Source: a virus
Reading direction: 5' to 3' (one strand)
Length of the DNA stretch: 59,099 bases
Virus record (IMG/VR): IMGVR_UViG_3300036799_000025
Location: 1 to 59,099 of that record
A model generated the notes under the pieces. That model had not been told where the DNA came from. It did no database searches and worked only from the letters and a program-made list of their open reading frames with translations. The position numbers and the translations under genes are program-made. Positions 15,692-24,205 of the stretch are shown here, in pieces. Each line of letters starts with the position of its first letter. Position 1 is the first letter of the stretch.

Positions 15692-18148
15692 TTAGCCGAT
15701 GACGCTCGCTGCGTCAGCCGTCGTGCCGGTGCGCGCCATCGCCGTCTGTCGCGCTGCGCGTGAGACTTCGTCGAGAAGCTGCGCGCCGCTCTTCGTCGAG
15801 CCGACGATGACGATCGAGCCAGGCGCGAAGTAATTCGACGCACCTGAGCCTGCGCTGCTATTCGGTCCTGCGCCGACATCAGCGGCATTGACAGGCCGCG
15901 ACGCAAGGAAGATCGCGCGCTGTATGCGAAAGCCTTGCGGGATATTGCTCAGCGCATCAGCGGCGTTCTGCGCTGCGCCTTGCAGGTTATCGAGCGCCTG
16001 TGCGGTGTCGTCCCAACTCATGTTTTCGAGCTGCTTACGCGCCTGCGCGAATTGATCGGCTGCTGCCTTCTGGCCTGCAGCGAAGTTCAGAATACTCTGA
16101 CCGAAATTCGCGATCGCGTGACCGACGCCGCCAAGGCCAGGGATGCGCGCAATCAGGTTGCCGATTGCTTTGATCAGACCACCGACAGCCTGCGCGATCG
16201 CAGCAGCAATACGCGCCATAACTTCGCCGACGAGCGTCGCCGCGACACCGAACGCGCGAAGGATCGGGTAGAGCGCGCGGAAGATTGGCAAGAGCGACGC
16301 GACGAGAACCTGCGCGACGATCGCGATCGGTACGGCGAGTCGATCGAAGAGCGGCGTGAGTGTCCTGATCGCAGGCTCCATCGCGCGCATGAGAATCGCG
16401 ATCGGCCCGAAGCTCGTCATCAGCGTCGCGCTCAACGTGTTGCCGAAGCCGGTCAGTGTGTCGCTGATGCGATCTTTGATCGTCTGCATGATCACCTGCG
16501 TCTGCGTGATCGCGCCGCCTGCCGGTGCGACTGAGAGCGGCGCGCCGCCGAAGCCCATCGTCGGCTGTATCGAGCCCGTCGCGAGCGCCTTCGCGAGCAC
16601 TTCGCGAATGCGTTCCGCTTCCTGAATTGGCACGTTCGCTGCGAATTCTGCTGCGCCAATTCCAGGCGGCAGTGAGAGTCCTTGCGGGATCGTTGGCGTC
16701 TGCGCGACAGCGCCTGCTGAAGGGATGCGCCCGAGGCGTAGCATCTCGACGAGTGGTGACTTTTCGAGCGTTGCCTGCGCGCGCAGCAAGCCTTCGACGA
16801 GCGGGTCGAAGGCCGTCTTCCCTTCGTCGTGCAGCTTTCTGAGCTGCTTCGTGACCTTGTCGTACGCATCGAGCACGGCCTGCGCGAGCGGCACAGTCGC
16901 CTGATGCTGCTTGTTGAGCAGATCATAAATACTGAGCAGGCGCTCGGCTTCGTTCGCAACGTCCTTCGGCAGCTTCGTGTCTTGCCAGATGCGCAGGATA
17001 TTGCCTGCGATCTCTGCGGTATGACGCTGCACGTCCTCGAAGGTTGCACCAGCCTCAGTATTGAATTGGACTTGCTGCTTCATGAGCGCATTGACTTCTT
17101 GCAGCTTCTGATCGAGCGGCGTCATCGTGCGCACCACTTGCGCCATGCTGCCGCCTGCACCTGTACCGAGACTGCCGAAGGCGCTCTGAATATCCTTCGC
17201 TGAGTCGACGACGCGCGCGCCCTGCGCGATGAGCTGCGCCTGCTCTTTCTGCAGACCGATCAGGCCATTGCGCCGCGCATTGAATGCTTCGGCTGTCTCG
17301 TCAGCGGGAACCTGCTGCCCGGTGAGCATGTTGGTCCCGACGCCGCGTCGTGCGAACGGGTCGCCTGAGAAGGCAAACTGCTTTTGTTGCGCTGCGCGCA
17401 TGATGTCATACGAGCGCGCAATATCGATCGCGGTCTCTTGAAACTTGCGCCGCGCAGCTTCTGCCGCTTTCTCCTGACGCTGAAAGGCTTCGACGATGAC
17501 GTCCGTCGCGGCGAGCAGGCCTGCGACGATGAGCCCTGCAGGCGGGTCGAATGTGACGGCTGCCATGATGCCCATCGAGCGCAGCACGCGACGCCATGCG
17601 CCTTCGCCAGCAGCAGCGCCGCGCGTCATCGCGTCGAAGGCAAAGAGCACGCCGACGCTCACGCTCGCCATGCGTCGACTGAGTCCTGCACCGGCCTGCG
17701 CGACTTGCTCAGTCTCGCGCGTGACAGCGGCTGCGTCGAGAAACTGCCCGCCCTGCCCCGGCTTCAGCACGCCTTGCGTCGTGAGCGAGCGCAGGCCGGT
17801 CTGTAGACCAGTCGCGTACGCATTCGCTGCCTTGCGCCCTGCGAGTGCAGCCGCCTGATCGCTCATCAGGCCGACGCTGACAGCCTGCTCGATCTCTGCC
17901 TTACGATTCTCGAAGCTCACGGTGAGCTGACGCACGAGCTGATTGACTGCGCTCGCCGCATTCTTCGTGATCACCTGCCCGCCTGAGCGCACGCGCAGGC
18001 CGCTCTCGACTGCGCCAGAGATCTTGTCTGCGATCTGTAGTGCGTTGTCTGAGAAGCGCGTCATCTCAGCCGTCGTGCGCGCGAGCCCGCTCGACACCGC
18101 TGAGGCATCGACGCCCATTTTCACATACAGCTCGCGAATCGTTGCCAC
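15692..18148 (-). CDS. Tail tape measure protein
   Basis: 818 residues, long, Ala/Gln-rich and mostly helical, with an N-terminal RELYVKMGVDASAVSSGL start typical of phage tape measures and an N-terminal coiled-coil region. Hydrophobic stretches lie at about residues 165-210 and 555-650 (PIAIVAQVLVASLLPIFRAL). By the usual 0.15 nm per residue it predicts a tail of roughly 120 nm. It follows the tail-chaperone frameshift pair, which fixes the assignment. Confidence 0.9.
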   Translation of the reverse strand: MATIRELYVKMGVDASAVSSGLARTTAEMTRFSDNALQIADKISGAVESGLRVRSGGQVITKNAASAVNQLVRQLTVSFENRKAEIEQAVSVGLMSDQAAALAGRKAANAYATGLQTGLRSLTTQGVLKPGQGGQFLDAAAVTRETEQVAQAGAGLSRRMASVSVGVLFAFDAMTRGAAAGEGAWRRVLRSMGIMAAVTFDPPAGLIVAGLLAATDVIVEAFQRQEKAAEAARRKFQETAIDIARSYDIMRAAQQKQFAFSGDPFARRGVGTNMLTGQQVPADETAEAFNARRNGLIGLQKEQAQLIAQGARVVDSAKDIQSAFGSLGTGAGGSMAQVVRTMTPLDQKLQEVNALMKQQVQFNTEAGATFEDVQRHTAEIAGNILRIWQDTKLPKDVANEAERLLSIYDLLNKQHQATVPLAQAVLDAYDKVTKQLRKLHDEGKTAFDPLVEGLLRAQATLEKSPLVEMLRLGRIPSAGAVAQTPTIPQGLSLPPGIGAAEFAANVPIQEAERIREVLAKALATGSIQPTMGFGGAPLSVAPAGGAITQTQVIMQTIKDRISDTLTGFGNTLSATLMTSFGPIAILMRAMEPAIRTLTPLFDRLAVPIAIVAQVLVASLLPIFRALYPILRAFGVAATLVGEVMARIAAAIAQAVGGLIKAIGNLIARIPGLGGVGHAIANFGQSILNFAAGQKAAADQFAQARKQLENMSWDDTAQALDNLQGAAQNAADALSNIPQGFRIQRAIFLASRPVNAADVGAGPNSSAGSGASNYFAPGSIVIVGSTKSGAQLLDEVSRAARQTAMARTGTTADAASVIG

Positions 18149-18170
18149 GCTTCAGCTCCTGATCACTGCG

Positions 18171-18395
18171 CTATCGATGACGATGCCACGTTGGTGCTCG
18201 TGTGCGCGGGTTCTCGCGCTCTGCTGCTGCTTGTCGCTCATCTTGCTGTCGTCGCGCTTCGTACTCGTCGTGCTGCAGACCGAATTCTGCGATTAGCTCT
18301 GCAATCTGCTGCGACCCCGCAGCGGCGACGCCGTCGGCTGCCTGCTGATCGATGCGCCTGAGTAACTCGTCAGGCAGGCAGCCTACTTTCTCCAC
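18171..18395 (-). CDS. Tail assembly chaperone, second reading frame (74 aa as stand-alone)
   Basis: GTG is the first start-like codon, but the frame is open upstream (RFLIWLAVEKVGCLPDELL crosses the 12-nt gap) and joins the upstream chaperone through a -1 shift at GGGAAAC (18437-18443). The product is therefore most likely only the C-terminal part of a 219-residue fusion, as lambda gpT is expressed only as gpGT. The region is helical with Gln-rich tail. Internal GTG initiation cannot be excluded. Confidence 0.75.
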   Translation of the reverse strand: MEKVGCLPDELLRRIDQQAADGVAAAGSQQIAELIAEFGLQHDEYEARRQQDERQAAAERENPRTRAPTWHRHR

Positions 18396-18829
18396 GGCGA
18401 GCCAGATCAGGAAGCGTCTGAGGGGTCGCTCTCTGAGTTTCCCTTGAGATCCTCAATATCTTCCTTCGTGATCTTCGCGAGATGACAGGCGACTTCGTAC
18501 ACACGATCGAGTGCTGCTGCGCTCTTCTTGCCGAGCCGCTCGACGTCGCGCAGCGTGAAGAGTAGCTCGCCGTTTTTGTCGACCATCGTGCGCGAGGCGA
18601 GCTTCGCTCTGACGTTGCTCATATCGACGCGCGTTGTCTTGCCGACGCCAGAGAGCAGTGACTGCTCGTACGCATCGCGCTCAGTGCCGGAGAGCGCCTT
18701 CACGCGGACAGTCCCGCCCCATTCCGGCACGTCGACGTCTTTGTGCTGCTGATCCTGCGCGTTGAGAATCTCATCGCGCCCGAGTAGTGCGCCGTTGCTG
18801 CTCGCGTGCTGTGCTGCGGTGCTTTCCAT
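18171..18829 (-). CDS. Tail assembly chaperone frameshift fusion (gpGT-like)
   Basis: Residues 1-131 come from the 18829 frame. The ribosome then slips -1 on G GGA AAC (18437-18443), a canonical X XXY YYZ heptamer, and reads a further 88 codons to 18171. Such fusions chaperone the tape measure during tail assembly in siphophages. The expected fused product is 219 residues. The heptamer sits ten codons before the zero-frame stop, as in characterised examples. Confidence 0.8.
18407..18829 (-). CDS. Tail assembly chaperone (gpG-like, 140 aa)
   Basis: Contains the hallmark DVDVPEWGGTVRVKALSG followed by TERDAYEQSLL, recurrent in siphophage tail assembly chaperones, then helical segments up to DASstop. 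Encoded directly before the tape measure with an overlapping -1 frame (see fusion entry). The leader is 78 nt and contains no clear promoter. Confidence 0.85.
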   Translation of the reverse strand: MESTAAQHASSNGALLGRDEILNAQDQQHKDVDVPEWGGTVRVKALSGTERDAYEQSLLSGVGKTTRVDMSNVRAKLASRTMVDKNGELLFTLRDVERLGKKSAAALDRVYEVACHLAKITKEDIEDLKGNSESDPSDAS

Positions 18830-18907
18830 TGCTCGACTCTCTCTCGATAGGATGCCTCTCGCGCTGCGCGCCCTGCGCTCACAGTCGCGTCGTACAGTCA
18901 GAAAGTA

Positions 18908-19324
18908 CTAAATCGACAGGCCAGTGCCAACGTCGACAGGGTCTGTCAGGACGTCACACTCATACGAGACGGGCTGCAGCGTCGACGGGTCAGCCGTGAC
19001 GTCGTACGTCTTTGCATGAATGCGCACGAGATACTCTTCGCCGTTAGTGCCGTCAGGCAGCAGCCGCACCTTCACGGCGATCTCTGTCTTCTCTGCGAGA
19101 CGCAGACGCACCTGCCCTGCGTCGTCGCCGTTCAGAAAGCCTTGCAGCGAGACGGCACGCGTCGCACGCGCGTAGGAGCGCTGCGCCGGGTTCTGAAAGA
19201 CCGCGTACGTCGTGCGATCGCGCTGCGTCTGCACCTGCACGCGATTGAGATCAGCGATCTCAATGAACGTACCGGCGACTGCTGTCTCGACGAGAATCAG
19301 CAGCTCTTCGCCTGCGAAAACCAT
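18908..19324 (-). CDS. Tail tube-domain protein, paralogue 2 (138 aa)
   Basis: Aligns throughout with the 19746 protein and with the first ~130 residues of the 23317 protein: start FAGEELLILVE, then FIEIADLNRVQV, VSLQGFLNGDDAGQ, VRLLPDGTNGE and TLQPVSYECDV. The all-beta layout and its place before the chaperones fit a major tail tube protein. Two short tube paralogues back to back is unusual; one may form the tube and the other a cap, initiator or decoration. Confidence 0.75.
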   Translation of the reverse strand: MVFAGEELLILVETAVAGTFIEIADLNRVQVQTQRDRTTYAVFQNPAQRSYARATRAVSLQGFLNGDDAGQVRLRLAEKTEIAVKVRLLPDGTNGEEYLVRIHAKTYDVTADPSTLQPVSYECDVLTDPVDVGTGLSI

Positions 19325-19746
19325 TAGACAAGGATGCCGCTCCCGATCGGCGTCTCGTCATTCGTAGCTTCGCAATCGAAGGTGACCGTTTGCAGCGACG
19401 CTTCGTCTGCCGTCGCTTCGCCGCCGTCCGTGCCGACGAGAATCGCGACTTGAAAGCCGTTCACGCCATCAGGCAGCACGCGGATATTGATCTCGGCGTT
19501 ACTGTCTGACGCGTCACGCAGCGCCTGCTGGCCTGCGTCGGTATCGTTGAAATACCCTGACAGCGTGAACGTCTTCGCGCGCTCGCCGGTCGTCTCGTGC
19601 GCGGGCCCGCCGAAGACTGGAATACGATTCGCCGGTCGCGTATTGCTCGACGAGTAGCGATCGAGATCAGCGACCGTGATGAATGTACCGGGGGCGTCAG
19701 GATCTTCGACCTGCACGAGCAGATCTTCGCCAACAAAGACACTCAT
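19324..19746 (-). CDS. Tail tube-domain protein, paralogue 1 (140 aa)
   Basis: Same fold signature as its downstream neighbour: FVGEDLLVQVE, FITVADLDRYS, FTLSGYFNDTDAGQ, IRVLPDGVNGF and LQTVTFDCEAT. Overlaps the next gene by 1 nt (stop/start TAATG). Either this or the 19324 product is the major tail protein. The third copy is fused to an SGNH hydrolase at 21443-23317. Confidence 0.75.
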   Translation of the reverse strand: MSVFVGEDLLVQVEDPDAPGTFITVADLDRYSSSNTRPANRIPVFGGPAHETTGERAKTFTLSGYFNDTDAGQQALRDASDSNAEINIRVLPDGVNGFQVAILVGTDGGEATADEASLQTVTFDCEATNDETPIGSGILV

Positions 19747-19750
19747 GATG

Positions 19751-20002
19751 CTACCCTCGCCGCTTAGGTCTGATCACTTCGACGGTCGTACGCGGGAACA
19801 CGCGCCCGTCGATCTTCACGCCGCTCTCGACACGCGTACGCGTGTCGCGTGCACTCTGTGGCGTCGCGATCGCGCTGACAGACGGCGCTGACGCAGTCTG
19901 CGCCTGCTGCTGCTGCTCGCTGCTCGTCGTGCGCGCCTGCTTGGGCTCGTGATGACTCAGCGGGTGCGGCTTCTCGGTGCTACGTCGCTTGCTCGTCGCC
20001 AT
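19751..20002 (-). CDS. Basic Gln-rich hypothetical protein (83 aa)
   Basis: Start at MATSKRRSTEKPH (20002), overlapping the upstream gene by 23 nt; the longer frame to 20191 would bury that gene. Low-complexity Gln/Ser/Ala middle and a basic C-terminus (RVFPRTTVEVIRPKRRG). No recognised domain; small basic proteins between connector and tube genes are common in siphophages. Confidence 0.6.
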   Translation of the reverse strand: MATSKRRSTEKPHPLSHHEPKQARTTSSEQQQQAQTASAPSVSAIATPQSARDTRTRVESGVKIDGRVFPRTTVEVIRPKRRG

Positions 20003-20264
20003 GACTCTGCTCCTGTGTGCGTCGTCTGCTGCCAAAGGTCGCCGGTCGCTTCGGCTGCGCTGCCTCTTGCGCTGCCTTCCTGCGCTGCTCTGCCATCTCG
20101 CGCGCGCTGTCGAGCTGCGCACGCAGAAGCTGCACCGTCCTGATCGCGCTCTTACAGCTCTCGATCGTCGCACTGAGCTGCTGCTCGACAACGTCGAGTG
20201 ACGTCACGCGCGTCGCGAGCTGCTGATCGTCGAGCTGCTGATCGTGCTGTGGCTCGTTACTCAT
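19980..20264 (-). CDS. Coiled-coil hypothetical protein (94 aa)
   Basis: Gln/Asp-rich start, then a long amphipathic helix (TSLDVVEQQLSATIESCKSA ... VQLLRAQLDSAREMAEQRR) and a basic tail. Overlaps the DUF3168-like gene by 4 nt. Probably a small assembly or scaffolding accessory; function unknown. Confidence 0.7.
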   Translation of the reverse strand: MSNEPQHDQQLDDQQLATRVTSLDVVEQQLSATIESCKSAIRTVQLLRAQLDSAREMAEQRRKAAQEAAQPKRPATFGSRRRTQEQSHGDEQAT

Positions 20265-20710
20265 CGCTGATAGGACCGAGGCGTGATGAGAACCTGCGTA
20301 TGTTGCGCTCTGACGTTCACGTCAGGCATATCGATGACTAGCTCGACGACGCACGTGACGACGTCGTGATCAGGCAGTGCGACCGTCTTGCCGTGAAAGA
20401 GGCGACGCAGATGCCTGTAGATCGCGAGCCCCTGCATGTTGCCGAATTCTGTGCGATCGGTCCAGATATCAGGACGCACCTGACCGAGCACGCCGTACTT
20501 GTCGAAGGTGCTGATCCCGTTGTCAGCTTCCTGTGTGAGCCCGAGCGTGACGTACGGGTACGGCGTCCCTTGCGGCGCTTCGCTCGCAAAGATGCGCGCC
20601 TGATCGCCGACGCCGAGCAGTGCGCTGAGCTGCGCGTCAGCCGCGCAGGCGTCGACGAAGTAGACCTGAAAGTCACTCGCGGCGCTGAGCGCATCGCCTT
20701 TGATGCTCAT
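20261..20710 (-). CDS. Tail terminator, DUF3168 family
   Basis: 149 residues with YVTLGLTQEADN, a central DIWTDRTEFGNMQGLAIYRHLRRLF reading broken into strand and helix, and a C-terminal strand. This matches DUF3168 tail-completion (tail terminator) proteins that cap the tail tube and join it to the head. It follows the HK97 gp10-like gene with 4-nt overlap, the standard order. Confidence 0.8.
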   Translation of the reverse strand: MSIKGDALSAASDFQVYFVDACAADAQLSALLGVGDQARIFASEAPQGTPYPYVTLGLTQEADNGISTFDKYGVLGQVRPDIWTDRTEFGNMQGLAIYRHLRRLFHGKTVALPDHDVVTCVVELVIDMPDVNVRAQHTQVLITPRSYQR

Positions 20711-21120
20711 GCGCGACCTGCTCTGCGATCGATCGCCGCGCTGATCAAGTCACTGAGATCTTGCTCGAATTGCGGCGCGACTTCGTCATACGCAGGCCAG
20801 ATCGTCGGCTGTGCAGGCATGCGCGACGTGCCTAGCTCGACAAACGGCGGGTAAAACTGCAGACCTGCTGACTCGAAGTCTTCCGCTTCCCACCCGATCG
20901 AGACAGCGTAGCCGCGCTCAGTCACGCGCTTCTTGATGTGATCGCGCATGAAGCCCGTATCGACAGGCGAGATGCCTTGCGCGACTTCGACCATCGCGTC
21001 GCCTGCACTCTCGACCAGTCGCAGCGCTTCGCTCTGAATCTCTTCGTCTGCCGCGTAGAAATTCGCGACAAGCGCCGAGAGCTGCGACGTATCGAAGGTG
21101 AGAAAAGAGCTGCGCGCCAT
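20707..21120 (-). CDS. HK97 gp10-like tail completion protein
   Basis: Carries the characteristic ISPVDTGFMRDHIKK and PFVELGTSRMPAQP motifs of the HK97 gp10 family (residues about 50-110), preceded by a helical N-terminus. Members act at the head-tail junction or tail completion. Gene order (connector, gp10-like, DUF3168) supports this. Confidence 0.85.
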   Translation of the reverse strand: MARSSFLTFDTSQLSALVANFYAADEEIQSEALRLVESAGDAMVEVAQGISPVDTGFMRDHIKKRVTERGYAVSIGWEAEDFESAGLQFYPPFVELGTSRMPAQPTIWPAYDEVAPQFEQDLSDLISAAIDRRAGRA

Positions 21121-21128
21121 GCTCGACG

Positions 21129-21437
21129 TCAGTCCTTCGCGCTGTGCTTCGCTTCCGCTTTGCGCGCAGCGATCACGGCAGGATGCTCTTCGACGCGCGA
21201 GTGACTCACGAGCACGTACGTCTCAGACTCGTCGAGCGTCGACGCGTCATCGTCAGGATGCAGAAAGCGGTGCATGCTGTTGTCCGTGAGCGACCACTCG
21301 TGCGCGACGTCGCCGCGATCAGGGAAGATCTGCGCGGCTGCGTCGTGCGCGACGTCGCCGATCGTCGCGCCTGCCTTTGCGCTGATCTCGCGCGTCGGGT
21401 GATTCCAGTCGCCCGCCTGTCTCACTGTGATCTTCAT
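21129..21437 (-). CDS. Hypothetical protein in head-tail junction (102 aa)
   Basis: Start set at MKITVRQAGDW (21437) with GGTGAG upstream; an alternative ATG at 21449 would overlap the SGNH gene. The N-terminal MKITVRQAG ... ISAKAGATIGDVAH layout with two strands followed by a helix is ubiquitin-like. The C-terminus is charged. Located between the SGNH-fused tube protein and the gp10-like gene. Confidence 0.65.
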   Translation of the reverse strand: MKITVRQAGDWNHPTREISAKAGATIGDVAHDAAAQIFPDRGDVAHEWSLTDNSMHRFLHPDDDASTLDESETYVLVSHSRVEEHPAVIAARKAEAKHSAKD

Positions 21438-21442
21438 AGCAC

Positions 21443-23317
21443 TCACCATCCCTTCGCGATGATCTTGTCGTGAATGATACCTGCGATCACGCCCATTCCG
21501 GCAGGCGTTTGGTGCAGGCCGTCAGTGAAGTATGTCACATCGTTCGTTGCGAGACGCGCGTCGAGATCTGTGCGCGCGACAGCGAAGTTCGATGAATGCG
21601 CCGTCTCGAAGGCAAGCAGCCCGTTGAGCCATTCGGTGCGGAACGGGTCAACGATCGGGAAGAACGGCGCGCAGACGACGACGCGCTTATTATCGGCGAC
21701 CGCCGCCGCAAACTCGATCGCGAGCTGCGCGAGCGCGACGTCTGCACTCGCGACGGTGTTGCCGAAGCCGTTGCCTGTGCCAGGACCGTTCACGTCATTG
21801 ACGTCGAGTAAGTAGACGTGAATGTCAGGTCCGGCGCGATGCGTATCGGCGTCGTTCGCTGCGCGCTGACGCCAAAACTCAGGCGTGTACACACGCGCAG
21901 CGATATTCGCGCGATCGTGCCAACTATCGCCCTCGATACCACGGTTCTGTGTGTGATAGACGCCTGGCGCTGTCGCGTCGAGCAGCGCCTGGAGCTGCAC
22001 GCTGATCGGATCCGTATTGAAATTCGATGCGCCGTTACCCCACATGCGCGAGTCGCCGTCGCAGGTGACGCCCTTCGCGCCTGCCGTATTCGTCGTCACG
22101 CAGCCGAGGCGGGTGCCGAAGCGCTCTAGTGCTGCCATATGCACGCGCGAGAGCGACTGATCGAGCAGCGCATCGAGCTTGATCAGCGCTGCGCCGCGCA
22201 GGATGCCTTCGGTGACTGCGCCGCCGAGAATGATCTGATACGTGCCTGCAATCGGCGGCGTGTACTCGTTCAGGCCTGACGCAAACATGAGCACGCGCTC
22301 ATTCCCTGGCGACTCCGCGCTATGAAACGGGAACGAACCCTCGAAGCCAGACGCTGCGATCACCGGCTTCTTGATGCTGATGACGCGCGTGCGGGCCGCG
22401 ACGCCTGCCACGTTCGGCATGACACGCATGCCTGAAGGGTAGCCTCCTGAGTACGCGTGCGTCGCATCAGCCTGCAGCAGCAGATCAAACGTCGCATGAC
22501 CGAATGCGCCAATGAGCCCGACGCCGCGCAGGCCATCGCTGTGCACGATACGCACAGCGTACGAGCCTTCACCTGCATTGAACCCGCCCCATACGACGAG
22601 CGCGAGCGCCTGCCCGTTGAGACTGTAGCGCGCGTCGAGCGCTGTGCCGAGACGTGTCTGCGTTGGCTGCCCGAGCGTGAAGAGCGCCTGCTTGTTTGCG
22701 GCGTCCCATCCTGGCTTGTGTGAGCCGAGCGAGCCGTCTGCGAGCGCGCCGATCATCGGCAGGCCAACGCCTGCACCGCGCGCATCGTCGACGCTATCGA
22801 TCTGCGTCGTGCCGTTGACGTGCACTGAGCTGACCTTCGAGAGATCCCACACGCCGACGAGGTTCTCATCGCCGAAGGTGTTCTGCAGATCGAGCACGCT
22901 GCCGTCTTGCGACAGATCGATCTTCGTCGGGCGCACCGCGCTGCGCACTTCGTACGAGATCGTCTGCAGCTCACCAGGCGCAGGCGTGCCGTCGTGTGTG
23001 ATCGTCGCGACGCGCACCGTCGCCTGATTGAAGATCGTCGAGCTGCCCTCTTCAGACCACCGAATGCGGATATCCGTATTCGTGCGCTCTGCAGCGAGCA
23101 GTGCGGCCTGCCCAGGATCTGCATAGTTCAGCAGACCGGCGAGCGTGAAGGTGAAGTCGGTCGCTGACGCCGCGCGATACGTCTTTCTGAAAACGCGCGT
23201 ACGCGTGATCGTCACGTTATTCGACTTCGTGACGCGAGTCAGATCAGCGCACTCTGTAAAGACGTTCGGCGCTGTCTCGACTTCGATCAGAAATAGCCCG
23301 CCACCGAGTACCGTCAT
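21443..23317 (-). CDS. Tail tube domain fused to an SGNH hydrolase
   Basis: Residues 1-130 align with the two tail tube paralogues (LFLIEVE, ECADLTRVT, FTLAGLLNYADPGQ, LQTISYEV). Residues about 150-390 form a beta-rich region with a LamG-like flavour (LALVVWGGFNAGEGSYAV). The C-terminal domain has SGNH/GDSL block I DGDSRMWGNG (Ser423), block III DVNDVNG (Asn507, Asp508) and block V DGLHQ (Asp599, His602). This suggests an esterase or deacetylase displayed on the tail. I know of no commonly described siphophage tube protein with this architecture. Confidence 0.8.
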   Translation of the reverse strand: MTVLGGGLFLIEVETAPNVFTECADLTRVTKSNNVTITRTRVFRKTYRAASATDFTFTLAGLLNYADPGQAALLAAERTNTDIRIRWSEEGSSTIFNQATVRVATITHDGTPAPGELQTISYEVRSAVRPTKIDLSQDGSVLDLQNTFGDENLVGVWDLSKVSSVHVNGTTQIDSVDDARGAGVGLPMIGALADGSLGSHKPGWDAANKQALFTLGQPTQTRLGTALDARYSLNGQALALVVWGGFNAGEGSYAVRIVHSDGLRGVGLIGAFGHATFDLLLQADATHAYSGGYPSGMRVMPNVAGVAARTRVISIKKPVIAASGFEGSFPFHSAESPGNERVLMFASGLNEYTPPIAGTYQIILGGAVTEGILRGAALIKLDALLDQSLSRVHMAALERFGTRLGCVTTNTAGAKGVTCDGDSRMWGNGASNFNTDPISVQLQALLDATAPGVYHTQNRGIEGDSWHDRANIAARVYTPEFWRQRAANDADTHRAGPDIHVYLLDVNDVNGPGTGNGFGNTVASADVALAQLAIEFAAAVADNKRVVVCAPFFPIVDPFRTEWLNGLLAFETAHSSNFAVARTDLDARLATNDVTYFTDGLHQTPAGMGVIAGIIHDKIIAKGW

Positions 23318-23335
23318 CGTCAGTATCCTCTCATC

Positions 23336-23767
23336 TCACAGTGTCGCGGTGACCGCGCTCGGCACGCACAGCGCGCGTCGCTGCGTCTGATAACTTCGCG
23401 TCGGCTCGACGCCGATCACGTCGAGCTGCTTCGTCCAAGTACTGCCGTGCGTCTCGCCATCGATGACGAGCTTCGTTCTGATCGTGAGCTGCTGCTCGCT
23501 CACGTCGTCGACAGCGAAGGCGACGACCGAGATCGGCTGCTGCTCGAATTGTTGCGCATTGAGTCGTGCGAGCGTGTCCGCAGTCGCCTGCTGCACGCGA
23601 CAGCTCACGGCAGGCACGCTCGCGACGTCAGGATACACGTAGCTCGTCACGCCGCCAGGACCACGCGTCAGCACAGGCGTGAGCACGCGCGCGAGATGCG
23701 GCAAGCTCGCATCGCTGAGCTGCCTGAGATCAGCGAGATCGCTCGACGAGAGAATCGGCTCGCTCAT
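23336..23767 (-). CDS. Head-tail connector protein (143 aa)
   Basis: Sequence begins with a helical region (SSSDLADLRQLSDASLPHLA), followed by beta strands and the exposed RGPGGVTSYVY loop. This is typical of short head-closure proteins that read 'MSxxxLxxxRxxxxxxLpdtvtv'. Position between the small connector candidate and the tube-SGNH gene supports head completion. Family not certain. Confidence 0.65.
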   Translation of the reverse strand: MSEPILSSSDLADLRQLSDASLPHLARVLTPVLTRGPGGVTSYVYPDVASVPAVSCRVQQATADTLARLNAQQFEQQPISVVAFAVDDVSEQQLTIRTKLVIDGETHGSTWTKQLDVIGVEPTRSYQTQRRALCVPSAVTATL

Positions 23768-23774
23768 CGTCGCG

Positions 23775-24191
23775 TCACCAGACTGGCCTGATCGGCTGCG
23801 CGCCGCCGTGCGCGACCTTCGTTGCTTCGACGTCGACGATCAGGCCTGCTTCGCTCAACGCCGTGTCGTACGCGAGCAGCGCCCCGTCGCGCTTATTCTT
23901 GAATGCTTCGATCTGTGACGCGAGATGCGACGCGGACGCTTCGCCTGCGATCGACTTCGTCGCATGCGCGCGACTCATCAGCAGATAGATCGCGTCATAC
24001 GCGCGATAGTAGGCCCACGAGCGCGCCGCGTCGTCCTGCAGCGCTGCAGTGTCAATCGCTGCAGTGCGACTGTAGCCGTCGTCGAGATACGCCTGCAGGC
24101 GTAGCGAGAGCGCTGCTGCGTCGTCAGTCGGGAAAAAGGCGTTCTCGATCTCGCCGACTGGCGCGATCAGATCCTCAGCGAGATACAGCAT
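23775..24191 (-). CDS. Putative head-tail adaptor (138 aa)
   Basis: Helical protein: YLAEDLIAPVGEIENAFF, then DAAALSLRLQAYLDDGYS and ARSWAYYRAYDAIYLLMSR. Phage head-tail adaptors of gp6 type share such helices after the capsid gene. Separated by 7 nt from the next connector. No definitive motif. Confidence 0.6.
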   Translation of the reverse strand: MLYLAEDLIAPVGEIENAFFPTDDAAALSLRLQAYLDDGYSRTAAIDTAALQDDAARSWAYYRAYDAIYLLMSRAHATKSIAGEASASHLASQIEAFKNKRDGALLAYDTALSEAGLIVDVEATKVAHGGAQPIRPVW

Positions 24192-24205
24192 CGTCGCTTA
24201 GCGAG

